Below are positions 42,601-52,305 of a stretch of DNA of 64,000 nt, piece after piece. Numbering within the stretch: position 1 is the stretch's first letter; every line of letters starts with the position of its first letter. The position numbers and the translations under genes are program-made. The notes below the pieces were generated by a model. That model searched no databases. It was not told where the DNA came from and worked only from the letters and a program-made list of their open reading frames with translations. The DNA is from Ferruginivarius sediminum (GTDB taxonomy: Bacteria; Pseudomonadota; Alphaproteobacteria; Kiloniellales; Rhodovibrionaceae), in assembly GCF_003344765.1 (NCBI RefSeq), contig NZ_QPMH01000014.1, positions 1 to 64,000 on the forward strand. Direction: 5' to 3'.

Positions 42601-43515
42601 ATGAGCGTGATTGAAATCGCAACGCCAGGAACTTCCCTTGCCGTTCGCAAGGGAATGCTGTCCGTCAACGCCACCCTGATCCCGGTGGAGGACATCGACC
42701 TCGTCATCGCCGAGACGGCGGCCGTATCGGTGTCCGGCGCGGTGCTTGCCCTGCTGGCGGAGAACGGGGTGGAGTTCGTGACCTGCGACACTAGGCACAG
42801 GCCGGTGGCAAGCCTGTTCCCGGTCGCCGCCGGCGCAACGCTCGCCCCGCGCATCCTGCGCCGGCAGGCGGCGCTGACGCCCCGCCGGCGGCGCGCGCTT
42901 TGGCGGCGGATCGTGCAGGCGAAGCTGCGCATGCAGGCCGCCGCCCTGCCCCAGCAAAGCCACGCGGCGAGGCGCCTCATCCGGCTGTCGGGCGAGATCG
43001 CCCCCGGCGATCCCGGCAACATCGAGGCCCAGGCCGCCCGCCTCTACTGGCCGGCGCTGTTGGGCTCGGACTTCCGCCGGCACGCCAGCGACGACGCGAA
43101 CGCCATGCTGGACTTCGGCTACGCCGTCGTCCGCGCCGTCATCTCGCGCCAGCTTCACGCCGCCGGGCTGCACCGCTCGCTGGGCCTGCACCACGAGAAC
43201 GAAGAGAACGACGGCAACCTCTCCGACGACCTGATCGAGCCGTTTCGTCCGGTCGTCGACACACGGGTCCGCGCCCTGCTGACAGAGGGCGCGGAGATGG
43301 ACAAGCAAACACGCGCGCGCCTTGCGGAGCTGCCCGACTGGCCGGTGAAGAGCGGCCGCGAGTGGGTGCGCTGCCGCACGGCCGCCGCGCGGCTGGCCCG
43401 CTCGCTTCGCGACGCGATCGACGGCGGCGGCACCGCGCTTGTCCTGCCGGATTCGATTGGGAGCGAGGACGATGCCGGACGGATGGCGGAAGATGTGGGT
43501 TCTCGTATTCTATGA
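42601..43515 (+). CDS. cas1: CRISPR-associated endonuclease Cas1 (type II)
   Basis: A 304-residue integrase that, with Cas2, inserts new spacers. The catalytic Glu is Glu142 (NIEAQAARLYWPAL), the His is in RSLGLHHENEEND (about 197-198), and the Asp is in LSDDLIEPFRPVV (about 210); all three metal-binding positions are kept. AAGGGAG eight bases before ATG 42601 fixes the start. It overlaps cas2 by 44 bases. No csn2 or cas4 is present, which defines subtype II-C. Confidence 0.96.
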   Translation: MSVIEIATPGTSLAVRKGMLSVNATLIPVEDIDLVIAETAAVSVSGAVLALLAENGVEFVTCDTRHRPVASLFPVAAGATLAPRILRRQAALTPRRRRALWRRIVQAKLRMQAAALPQQSHAARRLIRLSGEIAPGDPGNIEAQAARLYWPALLGSDFRRHASDDANAMLDFGYAVVRAVISRQLHAAGLHRSLGLHHENEENDGNLSDDLIEPFRPVVDTRVRALLTEGAEMDKQTRARLAELPDWPVKSGREWVRCRTAAARLARSLRDAIDGGGTALVLPDSIGSEDDAGRMAEDVGSRIL

Positions 43516-43810
43516 CCTGCCGGTGGCGGGGCCGAACGAGCGCCGCGCGGCCCGGAAATTCCACGAGTTCCTGGTGCGCCAGGGATTCGACCGCGTTCAC
43601 TATTCGATCTACAATCGCTTTTGCGGATCGATGGAGCGCGCCAACACCTATGAGCGCCGCGTCGAAAAGGCGGTGCCGAAGCGTGGCTATGTCTGCCTGC
43701 TGAAGCTGACCGACAGGCAGATGGCGAACATGCGGCGGTGGATAAAGGGCGGATACGACCCGCACGAAAGTGCCCAGTTCACGCCGCCAGAGCAGTACAG
43801 GTTATTCTGA
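43472..43810 (+). CDS. cas2: CRISPR-associated protein Cas2
   Basis: A 112-residue ferredoxin-fold protein that forms the adaptation complex with Cas1. WVLVFYDLPVAGPNERRAAR carries the conserved Asp after the first strand, and KRGYVCLLKLTDRQM is typical of type II Cas2. ATG 43472 is chosen; 43493 (MWVLVFYDLPV) is an alternative. The gene overlaps the cas1 end. A hairpin terminator for the opposite strand lies immediately downstream. Confidence 0.94.
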   Translation: MPDGWRKMWVLVFYDLPVAGPNERRAARKFHEFLVRQGFDRVHYSIYNRFCGSMERANTYERRVEKAVPKRGYVCLLKLTDRQMANMRRWIKGGYDPHESAQFTPPEQYRLF

Positions 43811-43830
43811 TGCGCCGCGAAGCCTGCACG

Positions 43831-43873
43831 AAAAACCGGCCGATAAGCCCTCTATCTCAAGAGCTTATCGGCC
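43831..43873 (-). terminator. Terminator of the CRISPR precursor transcript
   Basis: GGCCGATAAGC (43838-43848) and GCTTATCGGCC (43863-43873) form a perfect 11-bp stem with a 14-base loop. On the minus strand it is followed by GGTTTTT, a T-run; on the plus strand nothing similar follows. It therefore fits the end of a minus-strand array transcript, five bases past the last repeat. Confidence 0.75.
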
Positions 43874-43878
43874 GTACG

Positions 43879-45500
43879 AGCTTACCATCCCCATGACAGC
43901 CGGGGCTACGGAACGTCCAGCGTCGGCAGCACGCAGACCATCGGAGCTTACCATCCCCATGACAGCCGGGGCTACGGAACGGGCGGCTGGACTCGATGTC
44001 TAGTCCTGCAAGCTTACCATCCCCATGACAGCCGGGGCTACGGAACTGGCACCGCTACCAGATCCTGACCAAGCGCAGCTTACCATCCCCATGACAGCCG
44101 GGGCTACGGAACAGTTCGTCCCCGGAACCGACAGGCCGATTGAGCTTACCATCCCCATGACAGCCGGGGCTACGGAACGAGGTCCGCGACCAGTGCGAAG
44201 CCGCTGGCAGCTTACCATCCCCATGACAGCCGGGGCTACGGAACTATGCAGCCGCGCGGGCCGGCGACACGGCGAGCTTACCATCCCCATGACAGCCGGG
44301 GCTACGGAACGCGGCGCGCAGTCGGTCAACGGCGGCACGTAGCTTACCATCCCCATGACAGCCGGGGCTACGGAACCATGGGAATGCTCTTGTAGTTCGT
44401 GGCGTTAGCTTACCATCCCCATGACAGCCGGGGCTACGGAACGGGCCGGACGGCTGCCGTACGCTGCATCGCAGCTTACCATCCCCATGACAGCCGGGGC
44501 TACGGAACCGTAGTAGCGTGCCGCGACCTCGGGGCGCTAGCTTACCATCCCCATGACAGCCGGGGCTACGGAACAATTTGACTGTACGACCGTCTGGAAG
44601 CCGGAGCTTACCATCCCCATGACAGCCGGGGCTACGGAACTCACGCAACGTGAAGCGCACCCAGATTTCAAGCTTACCATCCCCATGACAGCCGGGGCTA
44701 CGGAACCCACACGTCCATCGGCTGGATCGTCGCGGCAGCTTACCATCCCCATGACAGCCGGGGCTACGGAACCCCAACCTCGTCTCACCCCCGAGGTGCC
44801 TCAGCTTACCATCCCCATGACAGCCGGGGCTACGGAACTCGGAATATTCCGGGACGTCCATCTCGCTGAGCTTACCATCCCCATGACAGCCGGGGCTACG
44901 GAACACTGGTGAGTGTCTGCCCGACTTGCGCCAAAGCTTACCATCCCCATGACAGCCGGGGCTACGGAACCAGGGCGCGCTGCAGCGCGCGACGCGCGAA
45001 AGCTTACCATCCCCATGACAGCCGGGGCTACGGAACAGCCGAGCCAGTTCTTCACCGTCCGCCGGGAGCTTACCATCCCCATGACAGCCGGGGCTACGGA
45101 ACTACCGGCGCGTGCGGTGTTAGGTAGCCTCAAGCTTACCATCCCCATGACAGCCGGGGCTACGGAACTACGATTCGGTCGAAATGCTGTGGGACGGCAA
45201 GCTTACCATCCCCATGACAGCCGGGGCTACGGAACTATCAGCTTGACGCGGTGTTCCACGACGACAGCTTACCATCCCCATGACAGCCGGGGCTACGGAA
45301 CTGCTCGGCAAAGCGGCTCACCTCCAGCGAGAGCTTACCATCCCCATGACAGCCGGGGCTACGGAACCGGCGGCGTATTGGTGGATTTCCCGCCGGACAG
45401 CTTACCATCCCCATGACAGCCGGGGCTACGGAACTAAAGAGTGGTGGCGAGTGATGCCCCGATAAGCTTACCATCCCCATGACAGCCGGGGCTACGGAAC
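43879..45500 (-). CRISPR. CRISPR array, 25 repeats and 24 spacers
   Basis: A 36-bp repeat recurs 25 times with a 66-bp period. Written for the presumed crRNA strand (minus), it starts GTTCCGTAGCCCC and ends GGATGGTAAGCT. Twenty-two spacers are 30 bp; two (45169-45199 and 45368-45398) are 31 bp. By eye all repeats are identical, including both terminal ones, which suggests a recently active array. Its leader is at the 45501 end, beside cas9, so the spacers nearest 45500 should be the newest. Strand is inferred from the promoter, terminator, and anti-repeat. Confidence 0.97.
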
Positions 45501-45557
45501 ACAAATCAACCCCAGATAATACGTTCGGTAGAGATTGGCATCAAAGTGGCGGGCTAG
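45501..45557 (-). promoter_or_regulatory. CRISPR leader with promoter
   Basis: On the minus strand, a -35 box TTGATG (45544-45539) and a -10 box TATTAT (45521-45516) are separated by exactly 17 bases. Transcription would start about 45508, just before the first repeat of the minus strand. The 57-bp leader begins directly after the cas9 stop codon. Confidence 0.75.
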
Positions 45558-48500
45558 TCACTTAACTCGGAGTCGGCCCAAGATCGATATGGTTGCCGGT
45601 CGAATATCCGCCTTGCGGAGACCTTCCGCAGACGAAAACTTGTAGCCCTGGTCGCCGTTCAGATTGATGGCAGGGAATAACGCCTGGACATAAGCGGCCG
45701 CTTCCCTGCCCGTCGCATGGCGAGCGGGCCAGACGTACAGGCGACCATCCGTCACCATTTTCTTCACCTGAAAGATGCGTTCCGCCGTCTGCCCCGGCCA
45801 GTAGAGCAGATCGCCTTGCGACAGGGTCATGACAAGCCTTGCACCGGGCTGCGGTGGCTCCGGCCGGTTCCCGTTCCGGGCATGGAACCGAGGCACCACT
45901 TCCGCCTGCCATTTCACCTTGCCGTTCCGGCCCGTCAGTTCCCACACATGGTAGAAAGTGTTTCCGCCGGTAATCACGGCCGCGCCCGTGTTGCCTCGGA
46001 AATTCCAGATGACGCTCCGGGTCTCATCCCCATCATACGTCCCCGTCACCACCGTGTTGCCGGTCATGCCGCGTGGGCCCCAGCGCGGGTCGCGGGCGGC
46101 TTTCAGGCAGAGGTCGGACAGGGACGCCTCGGGCTCAGCGGCGCGGTATTCCCCCACCACGGCCTCGAAGCGCTCGCGCATTCGGGGCGAGGCGAATGCG
46201 GACATGGTCTTCTCGACCTTGTCGTCGGGCAGCGGCTTGCCGTTGGCGTCCTGGAACAGCCGCTCCACGGGGCGGCGAAGCACCAGGTTCTTGCCCGGCG
46301 CGTCGCCGTTCGTGGCGTCGCGAACACCGTAGAGCGTCTCTTCGTGAAGCTGCCCCTCCGTCCGGTGGCGCGGGCGGAAGGACGGCCAGATGCGTTCGTA
46401 GGTGCGCATGACGTCGGCACGGAAGCCTTCATAGGGCTCCGCCACCTCGGCCTCTGCGGGGTTGGGCAGCCCGTCTGCGCCATGGCGGCTGTGCAGCGTG
46501 TTGATCCATTGCACCATCGGCCTGTCGGTCGTGGCGATCACGGCGGCGTCGATGAAGTGATGGCGATGGTCCAGCCGGTTCTTCCGGCCCCCGGCGCCGC
46601 GCACCAGATAGGCGGCGACGTCGGCACGGTTGGCGTCGGGCAGCCGCTTGCTCACCTTCGGCGTCCAGGCCTTGATCAGGCTGTCGACCGCCTTGCGCAG
46701 ATGCGCGGGCTCAAGCGCGGCAAGCTCCTGGTCCAGAAGCTGGGGATCGCCCAGCGCCGCATGGCTGAGCGGGATCAGGTCGCGCCCGCGCATCGGCGGC
46801 GTCAGGTCCCAGGCCGCGCGCAGCCAGCCTGTCAGGCGGCCGTTGCTGGCGATGACGTCGTTGCCGGGACGTTCCGCCACGACGTGGCGCAAATAGCGCA
46901 CGGACGTGCGGGCGATATAGCTGGTGTCGGTGATCTGGCGCGGTGCCCAGCTCGACTCGTCGTCCTCGTCGTCCCCGCCCCGCTTGGCCAGCGCCGCCGC
47001 CTTCTCGCCGAAACGCCAGGCGATCGCCTTGCGCTCGGACGGGTCGAGACCTTCCAGGAAGTTGTCCACCCGCGCCTGCCACGCCGGGTCGTCGTGGAAG
47101 GCCTCCCACGGGGTGCGATCGCCCTTGCGGCGGTTCGCGGCCGCCTCGCATATGACCATGTTGGATTCCACGTCGCGGCCACCCAGGCTGACCGGAATCA
47201 CGTGATCGACCTCATAGGCCTCGCTCAACAGGTCGGCGGCGGCGATGCGATTGCCGGTATAGGGGCACAGGTGGTTCTGCCGCTTCGCCAGACGGTGGCG
47301 GCGGCGGCGCTCGCGCGCGTTGGAAAGCCACTGGCCCTGGCGGCGCAACTCGGCGTCGATGGCGGCGTTGTCCGCCTCCTTCGCCGCCTGATCGCGCTGG
47401 CGGGTCTGGCGCTCCTCCGCGCCGGCCTTCAACTCGCGCGTGGTCTCCACCACAACCAGCCGCAGGTCGGAGCCATAGCGGTCCAGCAGCTTGTTCACCA
47501 GCTTGCGCAGCTCGTTCAGCGCGATGTGGACGGAGATGTTGGCGATGCGGCCATGGAACCGCTCCGGGTCGTCCAAGTCCTCCGGCGCGCCGGTGCCGTT
47601 CATGCCGACGTCCGGCATCGCCTGGGCATAGTACGGCAGGCGCGCGTAGCGGTGGGCCGGGCGCGCGTCGGTCGGATCGCGGCCCAGCGCTTCCACCACG
47701 GCATCGTGCACCCGCACGCCCGGCGTCATGTACGGCAGGATCCTGTGCGCCGCGGCGGCGGAGATCTGCGCGCGGCCGGTCGGCAGCTCGAACTGCACGG
47801 CATCGGCCAGCATCCCGGCGCGCTCGCCGTCCAGGCCAAGCCCCTGGCGAGAGTCGCGGATATACGCCAGAAGCCCGGCGCGCCGGCCGCGCCGCTCCCA
47901 CAGCTCGGTGAACAGCGCGTCTTTCTCCGTCAGCGAGCGTTCGTTCCAGCCGGGGATCAGGGGCGCGAACAGGGCGTCGGTCTGGTGTCCCTCGGCCGCG
48001 CGGCTGGCCTGCTTGCCCGCCCCGGCCTGCAGCTCCACCGTGAACTTGTTCCGCCCGATACCGATGGCCTTGCGCAGTTTCGGCCACTCCAGGCGGGGCA
48101 CCTGGCGCAGTTCCGTGAGCGCGGCCTCGTATTCCACCGCCGTCAGCGGCCGGTCCGCCTCGTCGAAGCCCTGTGGGAGGCGCAAGTTGCCCAGCGTCTG
48201 GCGCAGGATGAACTCCTGCACCGACGGCAGGGCGCGCCAGGCGCGGTCTTCCTCCGGCAGGTAGCCGCAGCGCCCCGCCTCGGGCGAGCGCAGCGGACGC
48301 TGATCCAGCACCAGTTCGGCGACGGCATCCCAGTCCAGCCCTGGAAACGCCGCCTCCTGCATCTCGCGGATCTTGCCCAGCTCTTCCTCGATCAGCGCGC
48401 GCGTCGGGGCATAGGCGTCGCCGCCGCCATAGCGCATGCGCACCGGCCGCCCCTGCGCCAGATCCGCCGCGAAGAGCGCGCCGACGGTGGGCGCCCCAGT

Positions 48501-49061
48501 CGCTGCCATGCGCTCGCGCAGGTGCGCCTCGGCGCCCAGCCAGAAATTGGTCTCCTCATTCTGGCCACTGTCCTCCTGGCCGCCGTCCTTATTGGCTTTC
48601 TTTCCCTTTTTCGAGTCGGCGCGCGTGTCGGCCTGGCGGCGGTCCAGAAGGTTGCTGCGAAAGCCGCGGTGCTTGTTCATGTGCAGCAGGACGGCGCGCA
48701 GCTCCGCCGGCTCGACGGCCCCCTTCGCCGCCTTGGCGCGGAGGGCATAGGGATCGGCGCCATCACCAGGATGCCCGTCGATGCCGGCCTGTTTCAGGCA
48801 CGCCTCAAGCTGCGCCTTGCGCCAGCGGCGGGCGCGCTTGGGCCGGCGGGCGCGGCGCTTTTCGCCCCGCTCGCGCTGCTTGGAGGTCTGCGTCTCCGGG
48901 TCACGGCCGCTATCGAACAGACGGACGCCGCCGGCCAGCAGCTTTTCCGCCGCCGGCCGGTCCGGCCCCGCGCAGCATCGGAAAGCGGCCCAGCCGATGC
49001 TGTCGGTGCCGATGTCGACGCCAAGCATCCAGGGAAGATTCGAGGAAGTGTCCGCCGGCAT
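45558..49061 (-). CDS. cas9: CRISPR-associated endonuclease Cas9 (type II-C)
   Basis: A 1167-residue RNA-guided nuclease. RuvC-I Asp16 (LGVDIGTDSIGWA), an Arg-rich bridge helix (about residues 60-85), RuvC-II Glu539 (LVVVETTRELK), HNH Asp619-His620 (EVDHVIPVS) and Asn643, and RuvC-III His835/Asp838 (HHFIDAAVIA) are all present, so both cleavage sites look intact. The size and the lack of csn2 fit II-C. ATG 49061 is taken because the family starts close to RuvC-I; the open frame runs on to 49355 without similarity. It is co-directional with the array. Confidence 0.97.
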   Translation of the reverse strand: MPADTSSNLPWMLGVDIGTDSIGWAAFRCCAGPDRPAAEKLLAGGVRLFDSGRDPETQTSKQRERGEKRRARRPKRARRWRKAQLEACLKQAGIDGHPGDGADPYALRAKAAKGAVEPAELRAVLLHMNKHRGFRSNLLDRRQADTRADSKKGKKANKDGGQEDSGQNEETNFWLGAEAHLRERMAATGAPTVGALFAADLAQGRPVRMRYGGGDAYAPTRALIEEELGKIREMQEAAFPGLDWDAVAELVLDQRPLRSPEAGRCGYLPEEDRAWRALPSVQEFILRQTLGNLRLPQGFDEADRPLTAVEYEAALTELRQVPRLEWPKLRKAIGIGRNKFTVELQAGAGKQASRAAEGHQTDALFAPLIPGWNERSLTEKDALFTELWERRGRRAGLLAYIRDSRQGLGLDGERAGMLADAVQFELPTGRAQISAAAAHRILPYMTPGVRVHDAVVEALGRDPTDARPAHRYARLPYYAQAMPDVGMNGTGAPEDLDDPERFHGRIANISVHIALNELRKLVNKLLDRYGSDLRLVVVETTRELKAGAEERQTRQRDQAAKEADNAAIDAELRRQGQWLSNARERRRRHRLAKRQNHLCPYTGNRIAAADLLSEAYEVDHVIPVSLGGRDVESNMVICEAAANRRKGDRTPWEAFHDDPAWQARVDNFLEGLDPSERKAIAWRFGEKAAALAKRGGDDEDDESSWAPRQITDTSYIARTSVRYLRHVVAERPGNDVIASNGRLTGWLRAAWDLTPPMRGRDLIPLSHAALGDPQLLDQELAALEPAHLRKAVDSLIKAWTPKVSKRLPDANRADVAAYLVRGAGGRKNRLDHRHHFIDAAVIATTDRPMVQWINTLHSRHGADGLPNPAEAEVAEPYEGFRADVMRTYERIWPSFRPRHRTEGQLHEETLYGVRDATNGDAPGKNLVLRRPVERLFQDANGKPLPDDKVEKTMSAFASPRMRERFEAVVGEYRAAEPEASLSDLCLKAARDPRWGPRGMTGNTVVTGTYDGDETRSVIWNFRGNTGAAVITGGNTFYHVWELTGRNGKVKWQAEVVPRFHARNGNRPEPPQPGARLVMTLSQGDLLYWPGQTAERIFQVKKMVTDGRLYVWPARHATGREAAAYVQALFPAINLNGDQGYKFSSAEGLRKADIRPATISILGRLRVK

Positions 49062-49324
49062 GTGATTGCCCCGCCATTCGATGATTGCGCACGCCCTTGA
49101 TGCCGCCACGCTACATTTGTTTATCAGCGAGTCAAAATTTTCCGGCGGGCATACCGATGTCAATATCAGCGCTGTTGGAGAAGTAAACTGGCGCCGCTGA
49201 CGACGTTGAACGACATGCAGGGCGGAGTCATCGGCGTTAGCCGCAAGCGCGCCATTTCCCGCGATGGCATTTTCGGCGCCCGGTCTGCTAGCTTTGCGCC
49301 GGCGTTGTTGGAGCGAGAGAAGGC

Positions 49325-52276
49325 ATGAGCGAACGGCGCGTGGCCGGCTATCCACGGCACCGGCGCATCGGCGATTCCCGCCTGGCGCGGCGGCTGGCGG
49401 CGGGCGTCGTGGGCGAGGTGCGTTTCGATGCGTTCACGCGCGGGCGCTATGCCACCGACGCCTCGCACTATCAGGTCGAACCCATCGGCGTCGTGCTGCC
49501 ACGGCGCGAAGAGGATATCGCCGCCGTTCTGGAGATCGCGCGCGAGGAGGGCCTGCCCGTCATCCCGCGCGGCGGCGGCACCTCCCAGAACGGCCAGGCC
49601 ATCGGCGAGGCAATCATCCTCGATACCTCGAAATACCTGAACGAGGTGATCGAGTACGACGCCACCGCGCGGCGCGTGTCGGTACAGCCCGGCGTCGTGC
49701 TGGACCGCCTGAACGCCCGGCTGAAGCGCGACGGCCTGTTCTTCCCGGTGGATGTCTCGACATCCAGCCGCGCCACCCTGGGCGGCATGGCAGGGAACAA
49801 CTCGGCCGGCTCGCGCTCGCTGCGCTATGGCATCATGAAGGACAACGTGGAGGCCATCGACGCGGTGCTGGCCGACGGCAGCGCCCATCGCTTCGCCGAG
49901 GTACCCGGCAACCTGGACGATACCTCGCTCGACCCGCGCGTCCTCGACCTCGTACAGGGAATGCGTGCCCTGGCCGAGCGGGAGCGCGACGAGATGGCGC
50001 GGCGCATCCCGAAGGTGCAGCGTCGCGTCGGCGGCTATAACCTCGACAGCGTCGAAAGCGGCGGCCACAACATGGCGAAGCTGCTGGTCGGCTCCGAGGG
50101 CACGCTGGCGTTCTTCCGCCGTCTGACGCTGCCGTTACAGCCACTTCCCTCGCAACGGGTTCTCGGCGTCTGCCATTTCCCGACGTTCTTCGACGCGATG
50201 GACAGTGCCCAGCATCTGGTCAGGCTGGGCCCCAGCGCGGTGGAACTGGTCGACCGCAACATCCTGGAGATCGCCGGCGGCATTCCCCTGTTCCGCGAGT
50301 CCATGAAAAGGTTCGTCCGCGGCGAGCCCGACTGCCTGCTGATCGTCGAGTTCGCCGGGGAGGACGCCGGCGAGCTTCGCGACCGCCTCGGTGCGCTGGA
50401 CGCGGAAATGGCGCGCCTCGGTTTTCCCGACAGCGTAGTGACGGCCGAAGACGCGTCTTTTCAGCAAGAGATCTGGGAGGTTCGCAAGGCCGGCCTCAAC
50501 ATCGTCATGGCGATGAAGGGCGACGGCAAGCCGGTGTCGTTCATCGAGGACTGCGCCGTGCCACTGGACCGCCTGGCCGCCTACACGGCGGAGCTGAACG
50601 AGGTGTTCGCGCGCCACGGCACGCGCGGAACCTGGTACGCCCATGCCTCGGTCGGCTGCCTGCACGTGCGGCCGATCCTGAACCTGAAGACCGAGGCCGG
50701 CGCGCGCCAAATGCGGGCGATCCACGAGGAGGCGCTGGACCTCGTGCGCCGCTACGAAGGCTCCCACTCCGGCGAGCACGGCGACGGCCTCGCCCGCTCG
50801 TCCTGGCACGAGAAGATGTACGGCCCGCGGCTGGTCGATGCGTTCGAGGTGGTCAAGGACGCCTTCGATCCAGATGAGACCTTCAATCCGGGCAAGATCG
50901 TCCGCGCGCCGCAAAGCGACGACCGCACGCTGTTCCGCTTCAAGCCGGGCTACGCCGACCAAGGGCCGGCGGAAACGGTGCTGGACTGGTCCGCCTGGGG
51001 CGGCTTCCTGGGCGCGACGGAGATGTGCAACAACAACGGCGCCTGCCGGAAGTTCGCGCCGGGCGTCATGTGCCCCTCCTACCGGGTGACGATGGACGAG
51101 CGCGACGCCACGCGCGGCCGCGCCAACAGCCTGCGCCTCGCGCTGAGCGGCCAGCTTGGCAGGGACGCGCTGACGTCGCCGGAGATGCGCGAGACGCTGT
51201 CACTGTGCGTCGGCTGCAAGGGCTGCCGGCGGGAGTGCCCGACCGGCGTGGACATGGCGCGGATGAAGATCGAGGCCACCGCGCAGTATCGAAAAGTTGC
51301 GCCGCTTTCCGCCCGCGACCGCCTCATCGCCTACCTGCCCCGCTACGCTCCGCTGGCCAGCCGCTTCGCGCCGCTGCTGAACTTCGCCGCGCGGCTGCCG
51401 GGGCTGGGTGCGGCGCGCGAGAAGCTGCTGGGCCTGTCCCGTCATCGCTCGCTGCCCGCGTGGCGGTCGGACCGCTTCCGGCCGGACGTGGCCGAGACCA
51501 GCCGCGCCAAGTCGGCCGACACCCGCGAGGTCGCGCTGTTCGTCGATACCTTCAGCGCCTACCACGAGCCGGAGACGGCCCGCGCGGCCATCGCCGTGCT
51601 GGAGGCCGCCGGCTGCCGCGTGAACGTCGCCCGCCCCGACGACGGCGGCAGGCCTCTATGCTGCGGACGTACCTTCCTGGCCACCGGCTTGGTCGACGAG
51701 GCGCGCGCGGAACTGGAACGGACACTGACAGTGCTGAGCCCCCTGGCGGAGCGTGGCGTTCCCATCGTCGGCCTGGAGCCCTCCTGCCTCCTCACCCTGC
51801 GCGACGAACTCGCGGCGGTGCTACCGGGCCGCGCGGCGGAGGCGGTGGGCATGCAGGCCAAGACCTTCGCCGAGTTCCTGGCGCAAGAGCACGCGACGCG
51901 CCGGTTGGATTTGCCGCTCAACGCGCTGCCCTGCACGTCCGCCTACCTGCACGGTCACTGCCACGAGAAGGCCTTCGGCGCGTTCGGCGCGGTGAAGACG
52001 GTCCTGGAACTGGTGCCCGGCCTGGAGGTCAATGCCATCGAGTCCTCCTGCTGCGGCATGGCCGGTGCCTTCGGCTACGAGGCAGAGCACTACGAGGTGT
52101 CGATGCGGATGGCCGAACTGTCGCTGCTGCCGGCCATCCGGCAGGCGCCGGAAGATGCGATCCTGGTTGCCGACGGCACCTCCTGCCGCCACCAGATCGC
52201 CGACGCAACCGGGCGAAAGGCGCACCACCTGGCCGTCGTGCTACGCGACTCGCTGCAAGGGGCCGGCGCGGCCTGA
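49325..52276 (+). CDS. FAD-linked oxidase / Fe-S oxidoreductase fusion (D-2-hydroxyacid dehydrogenase)
   Basis: A 983-residue fusion. The first half is a GlcD-type flavoprotein (VIPRGGGTSQNGQAIGEAI, about residues 80-98, and SHSGEHGDGLARS before the linker). Then come cysteine clusters (CNNNGACRKFAPGVMC near 568 and CVGCKGCRRECPTGVD near 627) and a GlpC-like C-terminal domain with CCG motifs (PLCCGRTF, SSCCGMAGAFGYE). This is the D-lactate or D-2-hydroxyglutarate dehydrogenase layout that passes electrons to quinone. GCGAGAGAAGG precedes ATG 49325. It is divergent from cas9; substrate not determined. Confidence 0.92.
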   Translation: MSERRVAGYPRHRRIGDSRLARRLAAGVVGEVRFDAFTRGRYATDASHYQVEPIGVVLPRREEDIAAVLEIAREEGLPVIPRGGGTSQNGQAIGEAIILDTSKYLNEVIEYDATARRVSVQPGVVLDRLNARLKRDGLFFPVDVSTSSRATLGGMAGNNSAGSRSLRYGIMKDNVEAIDAVLADGSAHRFAEVPGNLDDTSLDPRVLDLVQGMRALAERERDEMARRIPKVQRRVGGYNLDSVESGGHNMAKLLVGSEGTLAFFRRLTLPLQPLPSQRVLGVCHFPTFFDAMDSAQHLVRLGPSAVELVDRNILEIAGGIPLFRESMKRFVRGEPDCLLIVEFAGEDAGELRDRLGALDAEMARLGFPDSVVTAEDASFQQEIWEVRKAGLNIVMAMKGDGKPVSFIEDCAVPLDRLAAYTAELNEVFARHGTRGTWYAHASVGCLHVRPILNLKTEAGARQMRAIHEEALDLVRRYEGSHSGEHGDGLARSSWHEKMYGPRLVDAFEVVKDAFDPDETFNPGKIVRAPQSDDRTLFRFKPGYADQGPAETVLDWSAWGGFLGATEMCNNNGACRKFAPGVMCPSYRVTMDERDATRGRANSLRLALSGQLGRDALTSPEMRETLSLCVGCKGCRRECPTGVDMARMKIEATAQYRKVAPLSARDRLIAYLPRYAPLASRFAPLLNFAARLPGLGAAREKLLGLSRHRSLPAWRSDRFRPDVAETSRAKSADTREVALFVDTFSAYHEPETARAAIAVLEAAGCRVNVARPDDGGRPLCCGRTFLATGLVDEARAELERTLTVLSPLAERGVPIVGLEPSCLLTLRDELAAVLPGRAAEAVGMQAKTFAEFLAQEHATRRLDLPLNALPCTSAYLHGHCHEKAFGAFGAVKTVLELVPGLEVNAIESSCCGMAGAFGYEAEHYEVSMRMAELSLLPAIRQAPEDAILVADGTSCRHQIADATGRKAHHLAVVLRDSLQGAGAA

Positions 52277-52305
52277 GCGTCGCGGGCGCGCTCCAGCCGC
52301 CCGGC

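Noticed and set aside
43770..45504. Many open frames inside the CRISPR array with periodic peptides
   Set aside because: The 66-bp period is a multiple of three, so each frame gives a repeating peptide without being a gene.
45717..49100. 1127-codon open frame antisense to cas9
   Set aside because: No motif, no ribosome site, and composition typical of the complement of a GC-rich gene.
49062..49355. N-terminal extension of cas9 by 98 codons
   Set aside because: No similarity to Cas9, which starts just before RuvC-I; the stretch also serves as promoter for the divergent dehydrogenase.
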